A stretch of 35,138 bases of DNA from Candidatus Iainarchaeum sp. (GCA_012799645.1 JAAZKV010000030.1:1-35138); one strand, 5' to 3'. Positions 7,691-16,761 are shown, counted from the stretch's first letter. Translations and numbers: made by a program. Notes: generated from the sequence alone by a model not told the origin.

Positions 7691-8902
7691 ATGCAAGTTG
7701 GGATCGTTGGAAAACCATCTAGTGGGAAAAGCACTTTTTTTTCAAGCGCAACACTAATTGATGTGGGAATAGCAGCATACCCTTTCACCACAATAGAACC
7801 AAATAAAGGAATAGGATTTGTTAGAGTAGAAGATGCAGGAAAATTTTTTGGAGTAACAAGCAACCCAAAACACGGATTTTTAATAAAAAACAAAAACAAT
7901 GACCCAATACGTTATGTTCCAATTGAATTAATTGACGTTGCAGGACTTGTGCCAGGAGCTAGCGAAGGAAAAGGACTCGGAAACAAATTCTTGAATGATT
8001 TAAGTCAAGCGGACGCACTAATCCACGTAGTTGATGCAAGCGGATCTACTGATGCTGAAGGAAAAATTGTCCCTGAAGGAAGTCACGACCCAATAGAAGA
8101 CATAAAATTTTTGGAAAACGAAATAGAACTTTGGTTTTTGAAAATAATTGAAAACAATTGGACAAAATTTTCAAGAGTTCCTGAAAAAGATTTTTCAAAA
8201 AAAGTACAACTAATGGCTCAAAGTTTATCAGGAATAAAAATATTAGCACACCACATAGAAAAAGCGATAAGACAATTAAAAATTGAGGAAAAATCTTTAC
8301 AAGAATGGACTAGTGAGGAAAAAAAAGAATTTGCGCACTATTGTAGAACAATAAGTAAACCAATAATTATTGCTGCAAACAAATGTGATTTACCAAGCGG
8401 GGAAAAGAATGTTAAAAAAATGAAGGAAACATTTCCTACCCTCACCATAATTCCTTGTTCTGCTGCAAGCGAACTTGCACTAAAAAAAGCAACAAAACAA
8501 AATATTCTAAAATACTATGCGGGCGAAAATGATTTTGAAATAATTGGAGAAATAAATGATAAACAAAAAACAGGGCTTGAAACAATTAAAAAAAATGTTC
8601 TTGAAAAATTTGGAGGAACAGGAGTGCAAAATTGTTTAGATCACACAATATTCAATGTGTTGGAATACTTCCCAGTGTTTCCTGGCGGAACAAAAGGACT
8701 TGCTGATAAAGATGGAAACATTCTCCCCGATTGTTTTTTACTCCCGCCAAAATCAACCGCACTTGATTTTGCATACACCCTACACACTGATATGGGAGAT
8801 GGATTTATTCGAGCAATTGATGTTAAAACAAAACAAATAATAGGAAAAGAACACCCACTAAAAAAAGGGGATGTAATTGAAATAATATTCAATAAAAAAT
8901 AA
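7691..8902 (+). CDS. ychF: YchF/OLA1-type translation-associated GTPase/ATPase with TGS domain
   Basis: Obg-family P-loop protein thought to act in translation or stress response. 403 residues from ATG 7691; the track's upstream GTG is the GTGAT ribosome-binding motif. Motifs: G1 GKPSSGKS (7-14), switch II DVAGLVPGA, G4 NKCD, G5 SAAS. The C-terminus is a TGS domain (about 315-403, with LPPKSTALDFAYTLHTDMG and GDVIEI). The insert between G3 and G4 is helical, as in archaeal and eukaryotic relatives. Divergent from the SLT gene with about 108 bp between starts. Confidence 0.93.
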   Translation: MQVGIVGKPSSGKSTFFSSATLIDVGIAAYPFTTIEPNKGIGFVRVEDAGKFFGVTSNPKHGFLIKNKNNDPIRYVPIELIDVAGLVPGASEGKGLGNKFLNDLSQADALIHVVDASGSTDAEGKIVPEGSHDPIEDIKFLENEIELWFLKIIENNWTKFSRVPEKDFSKKVQLMAQSLSGIKILAHHIEKAIRQLKIEEKSLQEWTSEEKKEFAHYCRTISKPIIIAANKCDLPSGEKNVKKMKETFPTLTIIPCSAASELALKKATKQNILKYYAGENDFEIIGEINDKQKTGLETIKKNVLEKFGGTGVQNCLDHTIFNVLEYFPVFPGGTKGLADKDGNILPDCFLLPPKSTALDFAYTLHTDMGDGFIRAIDVKTKQIIGKEHPLKKGDVIEIIFNKK

Positions 8903-9050
8903 AAAAAAACAAGAAAAGAAAAAAAATGTGAAAAGAAAAAAAGCACAAAAAAACTATTCAATAAAAAAATCAAAAAAAAAGAAAATTTTCCAATAAAGAA
9001 ACAATTTTAAACCATTTTTTTAATAATAAATCAGTTAGGAGGATTTAATA

Positions 9051-9380
9051 ATGGCTAAAATCGACACAGAAGTTAAAGGATTTTATAAAGAATTTATGGA
9101 CTTCTTGAATGAATACAAAATTGCAGGACTTGCAATAGCATTCATTATGGGAGTTGCAGCAACCTCTTTAGTTAAATCATTAGTAGATAATATCATAATG
9201 CCAACAGTGACTCCATTTATTCCCGGCGGAGGATGGAAAACCGCTACAATCGCACTTGGCCCTATTGTATGGGGAATAGGTGCATTTGCTGGAGAATTAC
9301 TAAACTTTATGATATTAGCACTAGTAGTTTTCTTAATAGCAAAATTTATTTTAAAAGAACAAAAAGTAACTAAAAAATAA
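9051..9380 (+). CDS. mscL: Large-conductance mechanosensitive channel MscL
   Basis: Inner-membrane channel that opens under membrane tension to release solutes on osmotic downshock. 109 residues, a little shorter than bacterial MscL (about 130). An N-terminal amphipathic helix (FYKEFMDFLNEYKIAG) leads to TM1 (about 22-44, LAIAFIMGVAATSLVKSLV), then IIMP, a short loop, and TM2 (about 75-98, LLNFMILALVVFLIAKFIL). The C-terminal cytoplasmic helix bundle is reduced to KEQKVTKK. The ribosome site is a strong TTAGGAGGAT. A terminator hairpin follows. Confidence 0.92.
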   Translation: MAKIDTEVKGFYKEFMDFLNEYKIAGLAIAFIMGVAATSLVKSLVDNIIMPTVTPFIPGGGWKTATIALGPIVWGIGAFAGELLNFMILALVVFLIAKFILKEQKVTKK

Positions 9381-9418
9381 TTAAAAAATAGTTAAAAAAA
9401 AATAAAACTAAATTTGGT

Positions 9419-9449
9419 TGGTGCAAAAAAGCACCACCACTTCTTTTTT
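9419..9449 (+). terminator. Terminator hairpin after mscL
   Basis: TGGTGC-AAAAAA-GCACCA makes a 6-bp GC-richer stem followed a few bases later by TTCTTTTTT. It lies about 40 bp after the mscL stop in otherwise A-rich sequence, before the convergent gene at 9601. Confidence 0.6.
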
Positions 9450-9600
9450 AAAAAAATAAAATATTTAAAATTAAAAAATTATTAAAAAAATAAAAAGAAT
9501 AAAAAAAATAAAATTAAAAAAAGAAGAACAGAAGATTTAGAAAAATGAATAAAATAGTGAAAAATAAAAAAAAATAAACAAGCCCAAATTTTCTATTTTT

Positions 9601-9942
9601 TTATTTTTCTTCAATTATTTCAGTAATTGTTTTTTCTCTTTTTAGTGGAACTTTTTGTGTGGTTTCTTCTGAATCTTGAGGAGGTGATTTTTGGGTTGAT
9701 ATTGTTGTTTTTGTTTCAACTGTTTTTGTCACAGTGCTAGTTTCTGTTTTTTTGTCTTCCTCTGCTTTTTTTATTTCTGCAACAATTTTTTTCATTGATT
9801 CGTCTTTATTCTTTAATTTTTTTAAAGTGTAAAAATATGCATTAATCATTTGATCCAAATCAAGTTGTCTCTTAAAACCGAGTCTTGCCACATCTTCAAA
9901 ATACAATCTCACTATTCTAAAAGCTACTTCTTCATCATTCAT
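9601..9942 (-). CDS. Short paralog of the C-terminal 'INAYFY' domain with Thr-rich tail
   Basis: Function not recognised. 113 residues; GAGGTG precedes the ATG. Residues 2-45 (from DEEVAFRIVRLYF through INAYFYTLKKL) match the C-terminal domain of the gene at 10139-11038 at 26 of 45 positions by my hand alignment. A lysine/glutamate helix and a low-complexity tail follow, containing TVTKTVETKT. The larger paralog carries similar TVTKTV segments. Last gene of a three-gene minus-strand cassette. The shared domain is probably helical, but that is inference. Confidence 0.8.
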   Translation of the reverse strand: MNDEEVAFRIVRLYFEDVARLGFKRQLDLDQMINAYFYTLKKLKNKDESMKKIVAEIKKAEEDKKTETSTVTKTVETKTTISTQKSPPQDSEETTQKVPLKREKTITEIIEEK

Positions 9943-9974
9943 AATTTACACCTCAATAAAAATTATTTCCACAA

Positions 9975-10130
9975 TTATTTTTTTCTTTTAAACCCTAACA
10001 AGAATCTTGAAAATAAACTTTTCTTTTTCTTTCTTGCTAATGCTTCGTTTACTTTTCTAACCCCTTCAGGATTTGACGGAGCATATGGCTTGATCCTACT
10101 TCTCCCCACTGATCCATTTCTTGCTTGCAC
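9975..10130 (-). CDS. Small basic protein (51 aa) in the cassette, below ORF-track cutoff
   Basis: Read by hand. GTG at 10130 opens a frame starting MQARNGSVGRSRIKPYAPSN and ending FSRFLLGFKRKK, closed by TAA at 9975-9977. AGGTG, overlapping the stop codon of the upstream gene, lies 5 nt before the GTG; an earlier GTG at 10136 would add two residues. The peptide is strongly basic (about one third Lys/Arg). A proline-containing N-terminal half (RIKPYAPSNPEGVRKVNEAL) looks structured. The codon use and tight spacing on both sides (about 8 nt upstream, 32 nt downstream) support a real gene co-transcribed with its neighbours. Function unknown. Confidence 0.6.
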   Translation of the reverse strand: MQARNGSVGRSRIKPYAPSNPEGVRKVNEALARKKKKSLFSRFLLGFKRKK

Positions 10131-10138
10131 AAACACAC

Positions 10139-11038
10139 CTATTTTGTTATTCCTGCTTCTCTAACTGCTTTTTCTGCTTCTGGAGCATTTTTTCTTTTAA
10201 CTCTTGCTAGTGCGTAAAAATACGCATTAATTATTTCATCAAGAGTTAATTGTTTTTTGAAACCATACCTCGCAATTTCTTTGAAGTATGTTTGGATTAT
10301 TTTGAAAGCAATTTCTTCATCATCAGGATTAATCATTGAAGAAATATCATCCCTTGAAATTGATCTACTCATTGATGAAGAAATCATTTCTCTCAACATT
10401 TTCGAATCAACATCACTCCCACTCTTAACAATTTTTGTAACAGTTCTTGTTTTTGGTTTTTGTGGAACTTTTTTCACAATTGTTTTTGTTAAAGTTCTTG
10501 TTCTGTATTTTATTTTTGGTTTTGGTTTTATTACTCTTGTTTTAACCACTGTTTTTGTAACAGTTCTTGTTTTTCCTTTTTTTCCAAGTTTCCCTGCTTT
10601 TGCTAATCTCCATAAAGCAACTGATTCAGCCCAAGTTTTACCTAATCTCATTTGTGATCCAATAAATTGATTATATGCACTTGGTTTTCTTTTATTTTTT
10701 TCTTGAAGAGCTTTATATTTACTCCATTGTTTTGCGGCTTTAGTAAAAGACATTCCTGATTTTATTTGTTTTCTAATAAAAAGGTTATATTCAGAAACTC
10801 TTCCTCTTGAAACTTTTTTAGATTTTAGTTTAGCGATTTCTGCTTTAAGCATTTCAATATCTTTATCTTGTTTTAAGTTCTTTGCTTTTTCTTTCTTAAC
10901 AATTCTTTTCGCTTTCGCAACTTCTTTTTTATTACTAGATGCTTTTTTGTTAGCTAATTTAGCCATTTTTTTTGTTGCCAAAACTTCTTTCTTAACAACC
11001 TTTTTTACTTTTGAATGAGTAACTTTATTTTTAGCCAT
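10139..11038 (-). CDS. Lysine-rich multidomain protein: coiled coil, two YNxFI motifs, TVTK repeats, INAYFY domain
   Basis: 299 residues from the internal ATG; the track's GTG is part of GTGATTGTTATG, i.e. the ribosome-binding site. Order of parts: a basic Lys/Ala-rich helix (1-80); two copies of a 28-residue motif S-x-YN-x-FI-x3-Q-x3-G-x5-A-x3-W (about 82-109 and 120-147), resembling HMG/YABBY-like motifs of chromatin proteins; three Thr/Arg/Lys-rich repeats with TRTVTKTVVK, TRTLTKTIVK and TRTVTKIVK (about 157-205); and a C-terminal domain (about 238-283, ending INAYFYALARVKRK) shared with the gene at 9601. The composition suggests a nucleic-acid-binding, perhaps nucleoid-associated, protein; this is inference. 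First gene of the cassette, downstream of orc1. Confidence 0.85.
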   Translation of the reverse strand: MAKNKVTHSKVKKVVKKEVLATKKMAKLANKKASSNKKEVAKAKRIVKKEKAKNLKQDKDIEMLKAEIAKLKSKKVSRGRVSEYNLFIRKQIKSGMSFTKAAKQWSKYKALQEKNKRKPSAYNQFIGSQMRLGKTWAESVALWRLAKAGKLGKKGKTRTVTKTVVKTRVIKPKPKIKYRTRTLTKTIVKKVPQKPKTRTVTKIVKSGSDVDSKMLREMISSSMSRSISRDDISSMINPDDEEIAFKIIQTYFKEIARYGFKKQLTLDEIINAYFYALARVKRKNAPEAEKAVREAGITK

Positions 11039-11250
11039 AACAATCACTACTCTCCTAAATTAAATTCCTAAATTAACTAACTTACTAATATGTATAATAT
11101 GTTAATCAACTTTTAACCAAACTATAAGTAATTGTGGTAAAAACAATATAAAAAACCTTTCTATAACTCGAAAAAGTGAATAAACAATGGTTTTTTGGAA
11201 AATTAATAAATTTTGAAAAAAAGAACAAAAATAAGGCAAAATTCAATAAT

Positions 11251-12318
11251 TCAATTTTTGAAAATTACTCTTGAAAACCCACCTTTGCCTTTTTGTATTT
11301 TCTCTAATCTAATTAGTTTTTTTTCTTCAAGATCGGTTATTGCTTGACGAAGGGTTCTTTCTGCGAACTTGTTTTTTAGCGCAGAATAGATCTCTCCTGA
11401 ATCCACTCCATTATTTTTTGTTAAATAATCCAAAATCAATTTTTCTTTTTCTGAAAGAGTGGATGTTAGTTCAACTTTCACTACTTTTTCTTGCATAAAA
11501 GATTTACGAACATGAACAGCCTCTATTTTTTTTGAGTTCGCCCTCTCCGCAATCCTTGCGGATTTTAATAACACATCAATCGCTACTCTTGCATCCCCAT
11601 TATTTTTTGAAGCGTGAGCAGCACACAACCCAATCACACCATCACTCAACACGTTAGGGTAAAAAGCAAATTTTGCTCTTTCATTAAGTATTTCTTTTAA
11701 CTCAACATGAGTGTATTTTTCAAAACAAATAGAACTCGCTTGAAGAGAACTTCTAACTCTATCATCAAGTTTTGATAAAAAGAAATTATCATTAGAAATA
11801 AATGCTAACCCAATATTTATTTTAAATTGTTCAGGAAGTCTTGACAAATCATACAAAAGTTTTTTTGAATCATCATTAAGTAATTGCTCCGCTTCATCAA
11901 AAATAACGAAAGGAGTAATTTTTTTTGATTTTAACACTGCTACAAATCTATCAAAAATTTCTTCAGTGCTCACTCCTCTTTCAGAAACCGGATAACCAAA
12001 AGCGTTTGTTAGTTTAGCTAGAATTGAGTGTCTTGAAGAAAACTCAAAACAATTAATATAAACTCCTTTCACTCTATCAGAAAATTCTTCAAGTTCTTTT
12101 AAAACAAATTTTAGAGAAACAGTTTTTCCTGTTCCTGGAGAACCATAAATGAACACATGCGTAGGTTTTTTTCCAACTGATAAAGGTTTTAGTGCAAAAA
12201 CCAGTTCTTCTATTTCTTCATCTCTAAAAGGTAACTTTTCAGGAACATAATCAGGATAAAGAAATCTTTCATCTTTAAGAATGTGATTTTCAACACTATT
12301 ACTAAATATATTAGCCAT
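11251..12318 (-). CDS. cdc6: Orc1/Cdc6 replication initiator
   Basis: Archaeal origin-binding AAA+ ATPase that marks replication origins and helps load MCM. 355 residues from ATG 12318; the track's longer start adds an implausible hydrophobic leader. Landmarks: LPFRDEEIEELVFAL near the N-terminus, Walker A GSPGTGKT (about 61-68), Walker B VIFDEAEQL, sensor 1 region GLAFISND, the arginine-finger region LDDRVRSSL, sensor 2 NNGDARVAIDVL, and a C-terminal winged helix (about 275-355) for DNA binding. A 19-bp AT-rich tandem repeat lies about 90 bp upstream. Archaeal origins often sit next to cdc6. Confidence 0.95.
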   Translation of the reverse strand: MANIFSNSVENHILKDERFLYPDYVPEKLPFRDEEIEELVFALKPLSVGKKPTHVFIYGSPGTGKTVSLKFVLKELEEFSDRVKGVYINCFEFSSRHSILAKLTNAFGYPVSERGVSTEEIFDRFVAVLKSKKITPFVIFDEAEQLLNDDSKKLLYDLSRLPEQFKINIGLAFISNDNFFLSKLDDRVRSSLQASSICFEKYTHVELKEILNERAKFAFYPNVLSDGVIGLCAAHASKNNGDARVAIDVLLKSARIAERANSKKIEAVHVRKSFMQEKVVKVELTSTLSEKEKLILDYLTKNNGVDSGEIYSALKNKFAERTLRQAITDLEEKKLIRLEKIQKGKGGFSRVIFKN

Positions 12319-12407
12319 AATCAAATAAGGTAGTAAAGGAATAAAAAACTTGACAAATAAGAAAAAAATATTTAATAAAACATTTGATAAAAAAAACAAA
12401 AATAAAA

Positions 12408-12480
12408 CAAAAATCGTTTACAAAAACAAAATCTATTTATAAAAATAAAACCCAATTATAAAAACAAAATTCATTTTTAT
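12408..12480. repeat. 19-bp AT-rich tandem repeat upstream of orc1/cdc6
   Basis: Four degenerate units in register at 12408, 12427, 12446 and 12465, e.g. CAAAATCTATTTATAAAAA and TAAAACCCAATTATAAAAA. They lie in the 174-bp spacer between the pheT stop and the orc1 start, which is almost pure A+T. This could be an unwinding element or origin component. No classic G-rich ORB element was recognised by eye. Confidence 0.75.
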
Positions 12481-12492
12481 GAAAATTTATTT

Positions 12493-14157
12493 TTATAATT
12501 CAATTTCAAAAATAGTTACTGGTTTTTTTAGTCCGAACTCTTTTAATACATCTTCTTTTACTTCCCCAATAAACCCTTTTTTTCCACCAAGATTAATTTC
12601 TCCAGAGTTTTCTCCAAGGAACACGAATTTTTGTTTAGTTACACTAACTTCTTTTCCTAAATACTTAGCGATTTGAACAAGAACTGATTTTATTTCAGTA
12701 AAATTAGTGTTTGAGTGAGTGATTGCAACACACAAAACATTTCTTTGATTTACCCCACTATCTTTGCTTTTATCAAGTTCAAGAACTGTTCCTATCTCAA
12801 AAATTCTTTGAGGATATTCTTGGGATTTGTTTTTTGATAAAAATGATAAAAGTTGAGGAGTCATTTTTTTTCTAAATATTTGATAATTTAGTGAAACATA
12901 ATTCGCTATTTCTACAAACTCTTCTTTTTCATCAAGAAGCATTTGTTTTTGTTGAATTTCTTTTGAAGTTAAATTATATGTTTGAACCTCTTGCAACCCC
13001 AACCCAATTGCTCCTTCCCTCACAAAATCAATATACCTAGCTTCTTCACTTTGTGATCCTACCAAATTCATTTCTATTTTTTGGGGAACAATATTGTTGA
13101 ACCCGTAAGAAATTAATAAATCCTCAATCACATCAACCGCGTGAAGAATATCAATCCTATATGAAGAATACTCTGCAATTATTTTATCTTTTGAAATTTT
13201 TGGGACAAATCTTGCTTTTGCAAGCAATTCAATAATTTCTTTATCTTTTAATTCAAGTCCTGTTTTTGCGAGCAACTCTTTTTTTGAAAAAACTATTTTC
13301 TCTGTTGAAAAAAGCGGAGTAATTATTTTTTTTGCAGGATAGGGTTTTTTGTTTGATGGATAATTCACTGTGCAGGAATAAATTTTTCCTCCCCTATCAG
13401 CAAGTGCCATACACATCACTTCAAGCGCTGTTTCTATTGTGCTAAAATTTTGTCCAGTAACTTCAATAAACAAATTTTTTGTTTGAGAAGTAACTTTTCC
13501 TGTTATTTGTGAATTAATTATTGGAGGCATTGAAGCAACTACATTATTTGAATCCAACACTATTGGGTAAAGTTTTGTTCCTTCTAACAAGTGTTTGTAT
13601 GCTTTACCTTTATCGTGTTGAATTAAGATCTCGCTCGGTCTCATTGGAACTTTCCATTCAAGTGGAATAAATTCAATTTCATTATCCTTAAATCCTTTGT
13701 AAAAAATTGGGGGTTTCATTATATCAAGATCGTATATTCCTATTGCAAGTTCTTTTCTTTTTCTTCCAAAACTCTCCCCTAATTTTTCTTGCAATTGAAT
13801 CATTTGGTTTAATAAATTTTCAGTGATTTTTATATCTTTTATCACTGCACAAACAATTAGTGGTCTTATTTTTTCTAAATTTTTATCAACATTAAGAACA
13901 ATGTTTGATTTTTGCACTTTATATTTCACAATTCCTTTTTGTTTTCCTGTTTTTGCTTTTAATTCTCTCGCAACTCCTTCAACACTCCAAAAATCTGGAC
14001 GATTAGGATCTTTGCAATCAATTTTTAGATTATCCCCATCAATCACATCAACTTCTCCTTTAACAAACTCTAACAATTCTTCTATTTTTTCTCTTGAAGA
14101 TAATTTTATTCCTGACAAGGATTCTAAATCTTTTATTGATACATCAATTTTTGGCAT
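12493..14157 (-). CDS. pheT: Phenylalanyl-tRNA synthetase beta subunit
   Basis: Structural/editing subunit of the alpha2-beta2 PheRS; it hydrolyses mischarged Tyr-tRNA(Phe) and helps bind tRNA. 554 residues, the short archaeal/eukaryotic type without the bacterial N-terminal OB domain. Begins MPKIDVSIKDLESLSG; GTGATGGTT precedes the ATG at 14157, so the track's upstream start is not used. Visible: B1-like DCKDPNRPDFWSVEGVARE, the B3/B4 editing core with NSQITGKV and FIEVTG, the B5 region (DKEIIELLAKARF) and the catalytic-like module at the C-terminus. It follows pheS with a 61-nt gap, forming an operon. Confidence 0.95.
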   Translation of the reverse strand: MPKIDVSIKDLESLSGIKLSSREKIEELLEFVKGEVDVIDGDNLKIDCKDPNRPDFWSVEGVARELKAKTGKQKGIVKYKVQKSNIVLNVDKNLEKIRPLIVCAVIKDIKITENLLNQMIQLQEKLGESFGRKRKELAIGIYDLDIMKPPIFYKGFKDNEIEFIPLEWKVPMRPSEILIQHDKGKAYKHLLEGTKLYPIVLDSNNVVASMPPIINSQITGKVTSQTKNLFIEVTGQNFSTIETALEVMCMALADRGGKIYSCTVNYPSNKKPYPAKKIITPLFSTEKIVFSKKELLAKTGLELKDKEIIELLAKARFVPKISKDKIIAEYSSYRIDILHAVDVIEDLLISYGFNNIVPQKIEMNLVGSQSEEARYIDFVREGAIGLGLQEVQTYNLTSKEIQQKQMLLDEKEEFVEIANYVSLNYQIFRKKMTPQLLSFLSKNKSQEYPQRIFEIGTVLELDKSKDSGVNQRNVLCVAITHSNTNFTEIKSVLVQIAKYLGKEVSVTKQKFVFLGENSGEINLGGKKGFIGEVKEDVLKEFGLKKPVTIFEIEL

Positions 14158-14218
14158 AACCATCACACAAACTTTAAACCCCACTTTCAAAAATATTTCA
14201 AAAAATCATTTTTCAAAA

Positions 14219-15658
14219 CTATTTTAAAAAAACCCCGCTTGCTTTTCTTAAATAACCAATATCTTCCGAAAATAAATACCTAATATCTTTTATTCCAAGT
14301 TTGAACATAGCAAGTCTGTCAATTCCCACTCCCCACGCTATTGCTTGTCCTTTTATTCCTAAATTTTCTAACATTTCAGGCCTAAACATTCCTGCCCCCG
14401 CAAACTCTATCCAACCCATTTCAGGATGCTTTGCACTTAATTGAACACTAGGTTCTGTGAAGGGATAATAATCCGGAAAAAATTTTACTTTCTCTGCTCC
14501 AGCAAACTCTATTGCGAAATCCTTAAGCATTCCAAGCAAGTGTTTGAAATTTAAATCATCACCAACAACAAATCCTTCCATTTGGTTAAATTCAATCAAG
14601 TGCGTTGCGTCAAGAACATCAGGTCTAAAACACCGAGCGATCGCAAAATACTTGTGAGGACTTTTCACTCCTTTTACGAGTTGTCTTGCTGAATGCGCTG
14701 TACCGTGCATTGCAGGAACTGCACGAGAAGCAATACTTTCACTCCACTCATAACCCCACCCCTTACTCTTAGACACACCCCCATTCTCGTGAGCTGATTT
14801 TATTGCAGAAACAATTTTCTTGTTAGGAAGAGAACCCACTCTTGGTTTTAGTAATTGATACGAATCGGTCCAAGTACGCGCAGGGTGATTTTGTGGTTGG
14901 AACAAAACATCAAAATTGTAAAACTCAGTAACAACAAGAGGAGCACTAACTTCTTCAAAACCCAACGCAACTAATTTGTGTCTAATTTGTTGCAAAAATT
15001 GAACATAAGGAGTTTTTTTTCCTGCAAAAATTTCTGGAACAGGAGCACTAACATCAAAAGTTCTTTCAATATCACTTGTAGATAATATTTTTTGTGCAAC
15101 ACCACCATTTTTTGAAATTTTTATTAAACGAGAGGTAACCAATTTTTTTTCAACAAGACCTCTTTTTTGTAAATCAAGTAATAAACCATCTTCAATTTCT
15201 TTTCCATCAACAACATTTTGCAAAATATTTTCACAAGAATTTGGTTGATCATTCGCAACCCCTGTTTCTTCAATCACTCCGTTAACTATTACAATGAAAG
15301 CTTTTCTTTTGTTTATTCCAAGCGCTGCAGTGAATTCTTGAGAAGATAATTTTGATGCTTTTTGTAAATCAGAAAAAGAAGCTCTGCCACCCAATTTTGA
15401 TAACGCGGATAGAAAAATACTTTCAGGCAATCCTTCTAACAATGCTTTATTCCCCAAATCAGTTAGCACAAATTTTTCTTCAGTGCTTTCTTTCATTATC
15501 GCAAAATCTTTTTCACTAAGCCAAGCACTCGCTCTCCTAACAGAATCAATTGGTAAAAGTGAAAGTTTGGAACAATTCTCAAAAGAAATTAATTCATCAG
15601 AAAGAACTAAAAGAACTTTTCTTTCAATTTCACTCAATTCTTTAACTCTATTAAGCAT
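14219..15658 (-). CDS. pheS: Phenylalanyl-tRNA synthetase alpha subunit
   Basis: Class II aaRS catalytic subunit that charges tRNA(Phe). 479 residues from ATG 15658. The N-terminal 200 residues are winged-helix-like segments typical of archaeal/eukaryotic PheS. The catalytic core begins near IRHKLVALGFEEV. Motif 1 region: FDVLFQPQNHPARTW. Motif 2 region: FAIARCFRPDVLDATHLIEF. Motif 3: AWGVGIDRLAMFKLGI. The FAGAGMFRPEM loop helps form the Phe pocket. The ATG is preferred over the track's TTG five codons upstream. First gene of the pheST operon. Confidence 0.96.
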   Translation of the reverse strand: MLNRVKELSEIERKVLLVLSDELISFENCSKLSLLPIDSVRRASAWLSEKDFAIMKESTEEKFVLTDLGNKALLEGLPESIFLSALSKLGGRASFSDLQKASKLSSQEFTAALGINKRKAFIVIVNGVIEETGVANDQPNSCENILQNVVDGKEIEDGLLLDLQKRGLVEKKLVTSRLIKISKNGGVAQKILSTSDIERTFDVSAPVPEIFAGKKTPYVQFLQQIRHKLVALGFEEVSAPLVVTEFYNFDVLFQPQNHPARTWTDSYQLLKPRVGSLPNKKIVSAIKSAHENGGVSKSKGWGYEWSESIASRAVPAMHGTAHSARQLVKGVKSPHKYFAIARCFRPDVLDATHLIEFNQMEGFVVGDDLNFKHLLGMLKDFAIEFAGAEKVKFFPDYYPFTEPSVQLSAKHPEMGWIEFAGAGMFRPEMLENLGIKGQAIAWGVGIDRLAMFKLGIKDIRYLFSEDIGYLRKASGVFLK

Positions 15659-15758
15659 ACCAAAAATAAACAAATTTGTTATTTTAAAGCTTTGGATATG
15701 AAAATAGGGGGAAAGTAAAGATATTAAAAATTACCCTACAAGAAATAAATAGGTTAAT

Positions 15759-16022
15759 ATGAGCGAACTTGATAAAAAAATTGATGGAATTTATTCAAAA
15801 ATCCAAAAAAAAGTAACAGGGTCAATTGCAGAATTTGTTGCATTCTTTTTCTTTGTAATCACACTAGGATCACTAGTAACAATATACATTATAACTCAAT
15901 TCCCACAACACGCTTTTTGGGTAGTACTTACCCCAGCACTAGCAGGAATAATTTCATACTACAATAGAACATTTGCCACAATCATATTTTTAGGAATATT
16001 ACTACTACTAATATTATTATAA
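15759..16022 (+). CDS. Small multi-pass membrane protein (87 aa)
   Basis: Not recognised. A short charged N-terminal amphipathic helix (SELDKKIDGIYSKIQKK) is followed by two to three hydrophobic helices (about 26-48, 53-68, 69-87). The protein ends in a run of leucine/isoleucine with no tail. It heads the plus-strand pilin-like run and may be its membrane partner, or may simply be adjacent. No catalytic residues seen. Confidence 0.65.
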   Translation: MSELDKKIDGIYSKIQKKVTGSIAEFVAFFFFVITLGSLVTIYIITQFPQHAFWVVLTPALAGIISYYNRTFATIIFLGILLLLILL

Positions 16023-16134
16023 AAAACAAAACAATCTTCCCATAAAAATCACAAACAACCCCCCACTTTACTTGAATTCAACAATCAACGAAAAACAAGT
16101 AATGCTTAAAAGTGAAAAGAAAAATGCTTTTTTT

Positions 16135-16650
16135 ATGAAAAAATTAAACCAAAAAGGATTATTTAATTTTATAATAGTAATAATAATTATTGGAATAATT
16201 TTTAGTGTCACAATAAATTCTAACAAAATACGAAAAGAACTAGAAGAAACAAAAAATGAATTAATTATTACTGAAATCAATCAAAAAGAACAAACACTAC
16301 TAGAAAACAATGTTGATAAAATAATTGAAACCAAACTTAGAGAACAAATTTTGTTAAAAAATTTTAATTCTCACAAAATCCAAACTGAAATCAACACAAA
16401 ACTCTACAATTATTTAAAAGATAAAACATATGCTTGTGATACAATAACTGAAAGCAAAAAAACTTTAACAACTAATTATTTGAACAACACAACAAATACA
16501 TACATCATTCAAACAGAAAATGTTTCCATTGGAGAATACACCTTCACCTCAAACTTAACAAAAAACCAAATAATTTGTACCCCTCTTGGAAATAAAACAA
16601 AAATTGAATTCAAAATACCAATTGGATATAATGTCAAAGTAATTAATTAA
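16135..16650 (+). CDS. Pilin-like secreted protein 1
   Basis: 171 residues from ATG 16135, preferred over earlier starts because it gives the compact prepilin-type leader KKLNQKGLFNF. An unbroken hydrophobic helix (IIVIIIIGIIFSV) follows, then a coiled-coil stretch (about 35-75) and an Asn/Thr-rich extracellular domain with two cysteines (YACDT, IICTP). The K-G-L-F junction before the helix resembles an archaeal type IV prepilin cleavage site, but the start and cleavage position are uncertain. Member of a run of four such genes. Confidence 0.6.
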   Translation: MKKLNQKGLFNFIIVIIIIGIIFSVTINSNKIRKELEETKNELIITEINQKEQTLLENNVDKIIETKLREQILLKNFNSHKIQTEINTKLYNYLKDKTYACDTITESKKTLTTNYLNNTTNTYIIQTENVSIGEYTFTSNLTKNQIICTPLGNKTKIEFKIPIGYNVKVIN

Positions 16651-16761
16651 ATCCAAAAATAAAAAACAAAATAAAAAATGGAAAATAAAAAACAGAAATC
16701 AAAGATGAAAAAATAAAAAAATAGAAAAAAATTAAGAAAAAACTAAAAGGAGAGATTTGGA

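Noticed and set aside
7583-7696. N-terminal extension of the SLT protein with a strongly hydrophobic stretch
   Set aside because: It would overlap the start of the divergent GTPase and comes from poly-A/T spacer; the internal ATG has a properly placed TATA.
10257-10670. 137-residue plus-strand ORF with hydrophobic runs
   Set aside because: Antisense to the repeat-rich region of the cassette's first gene; no ribosome site.
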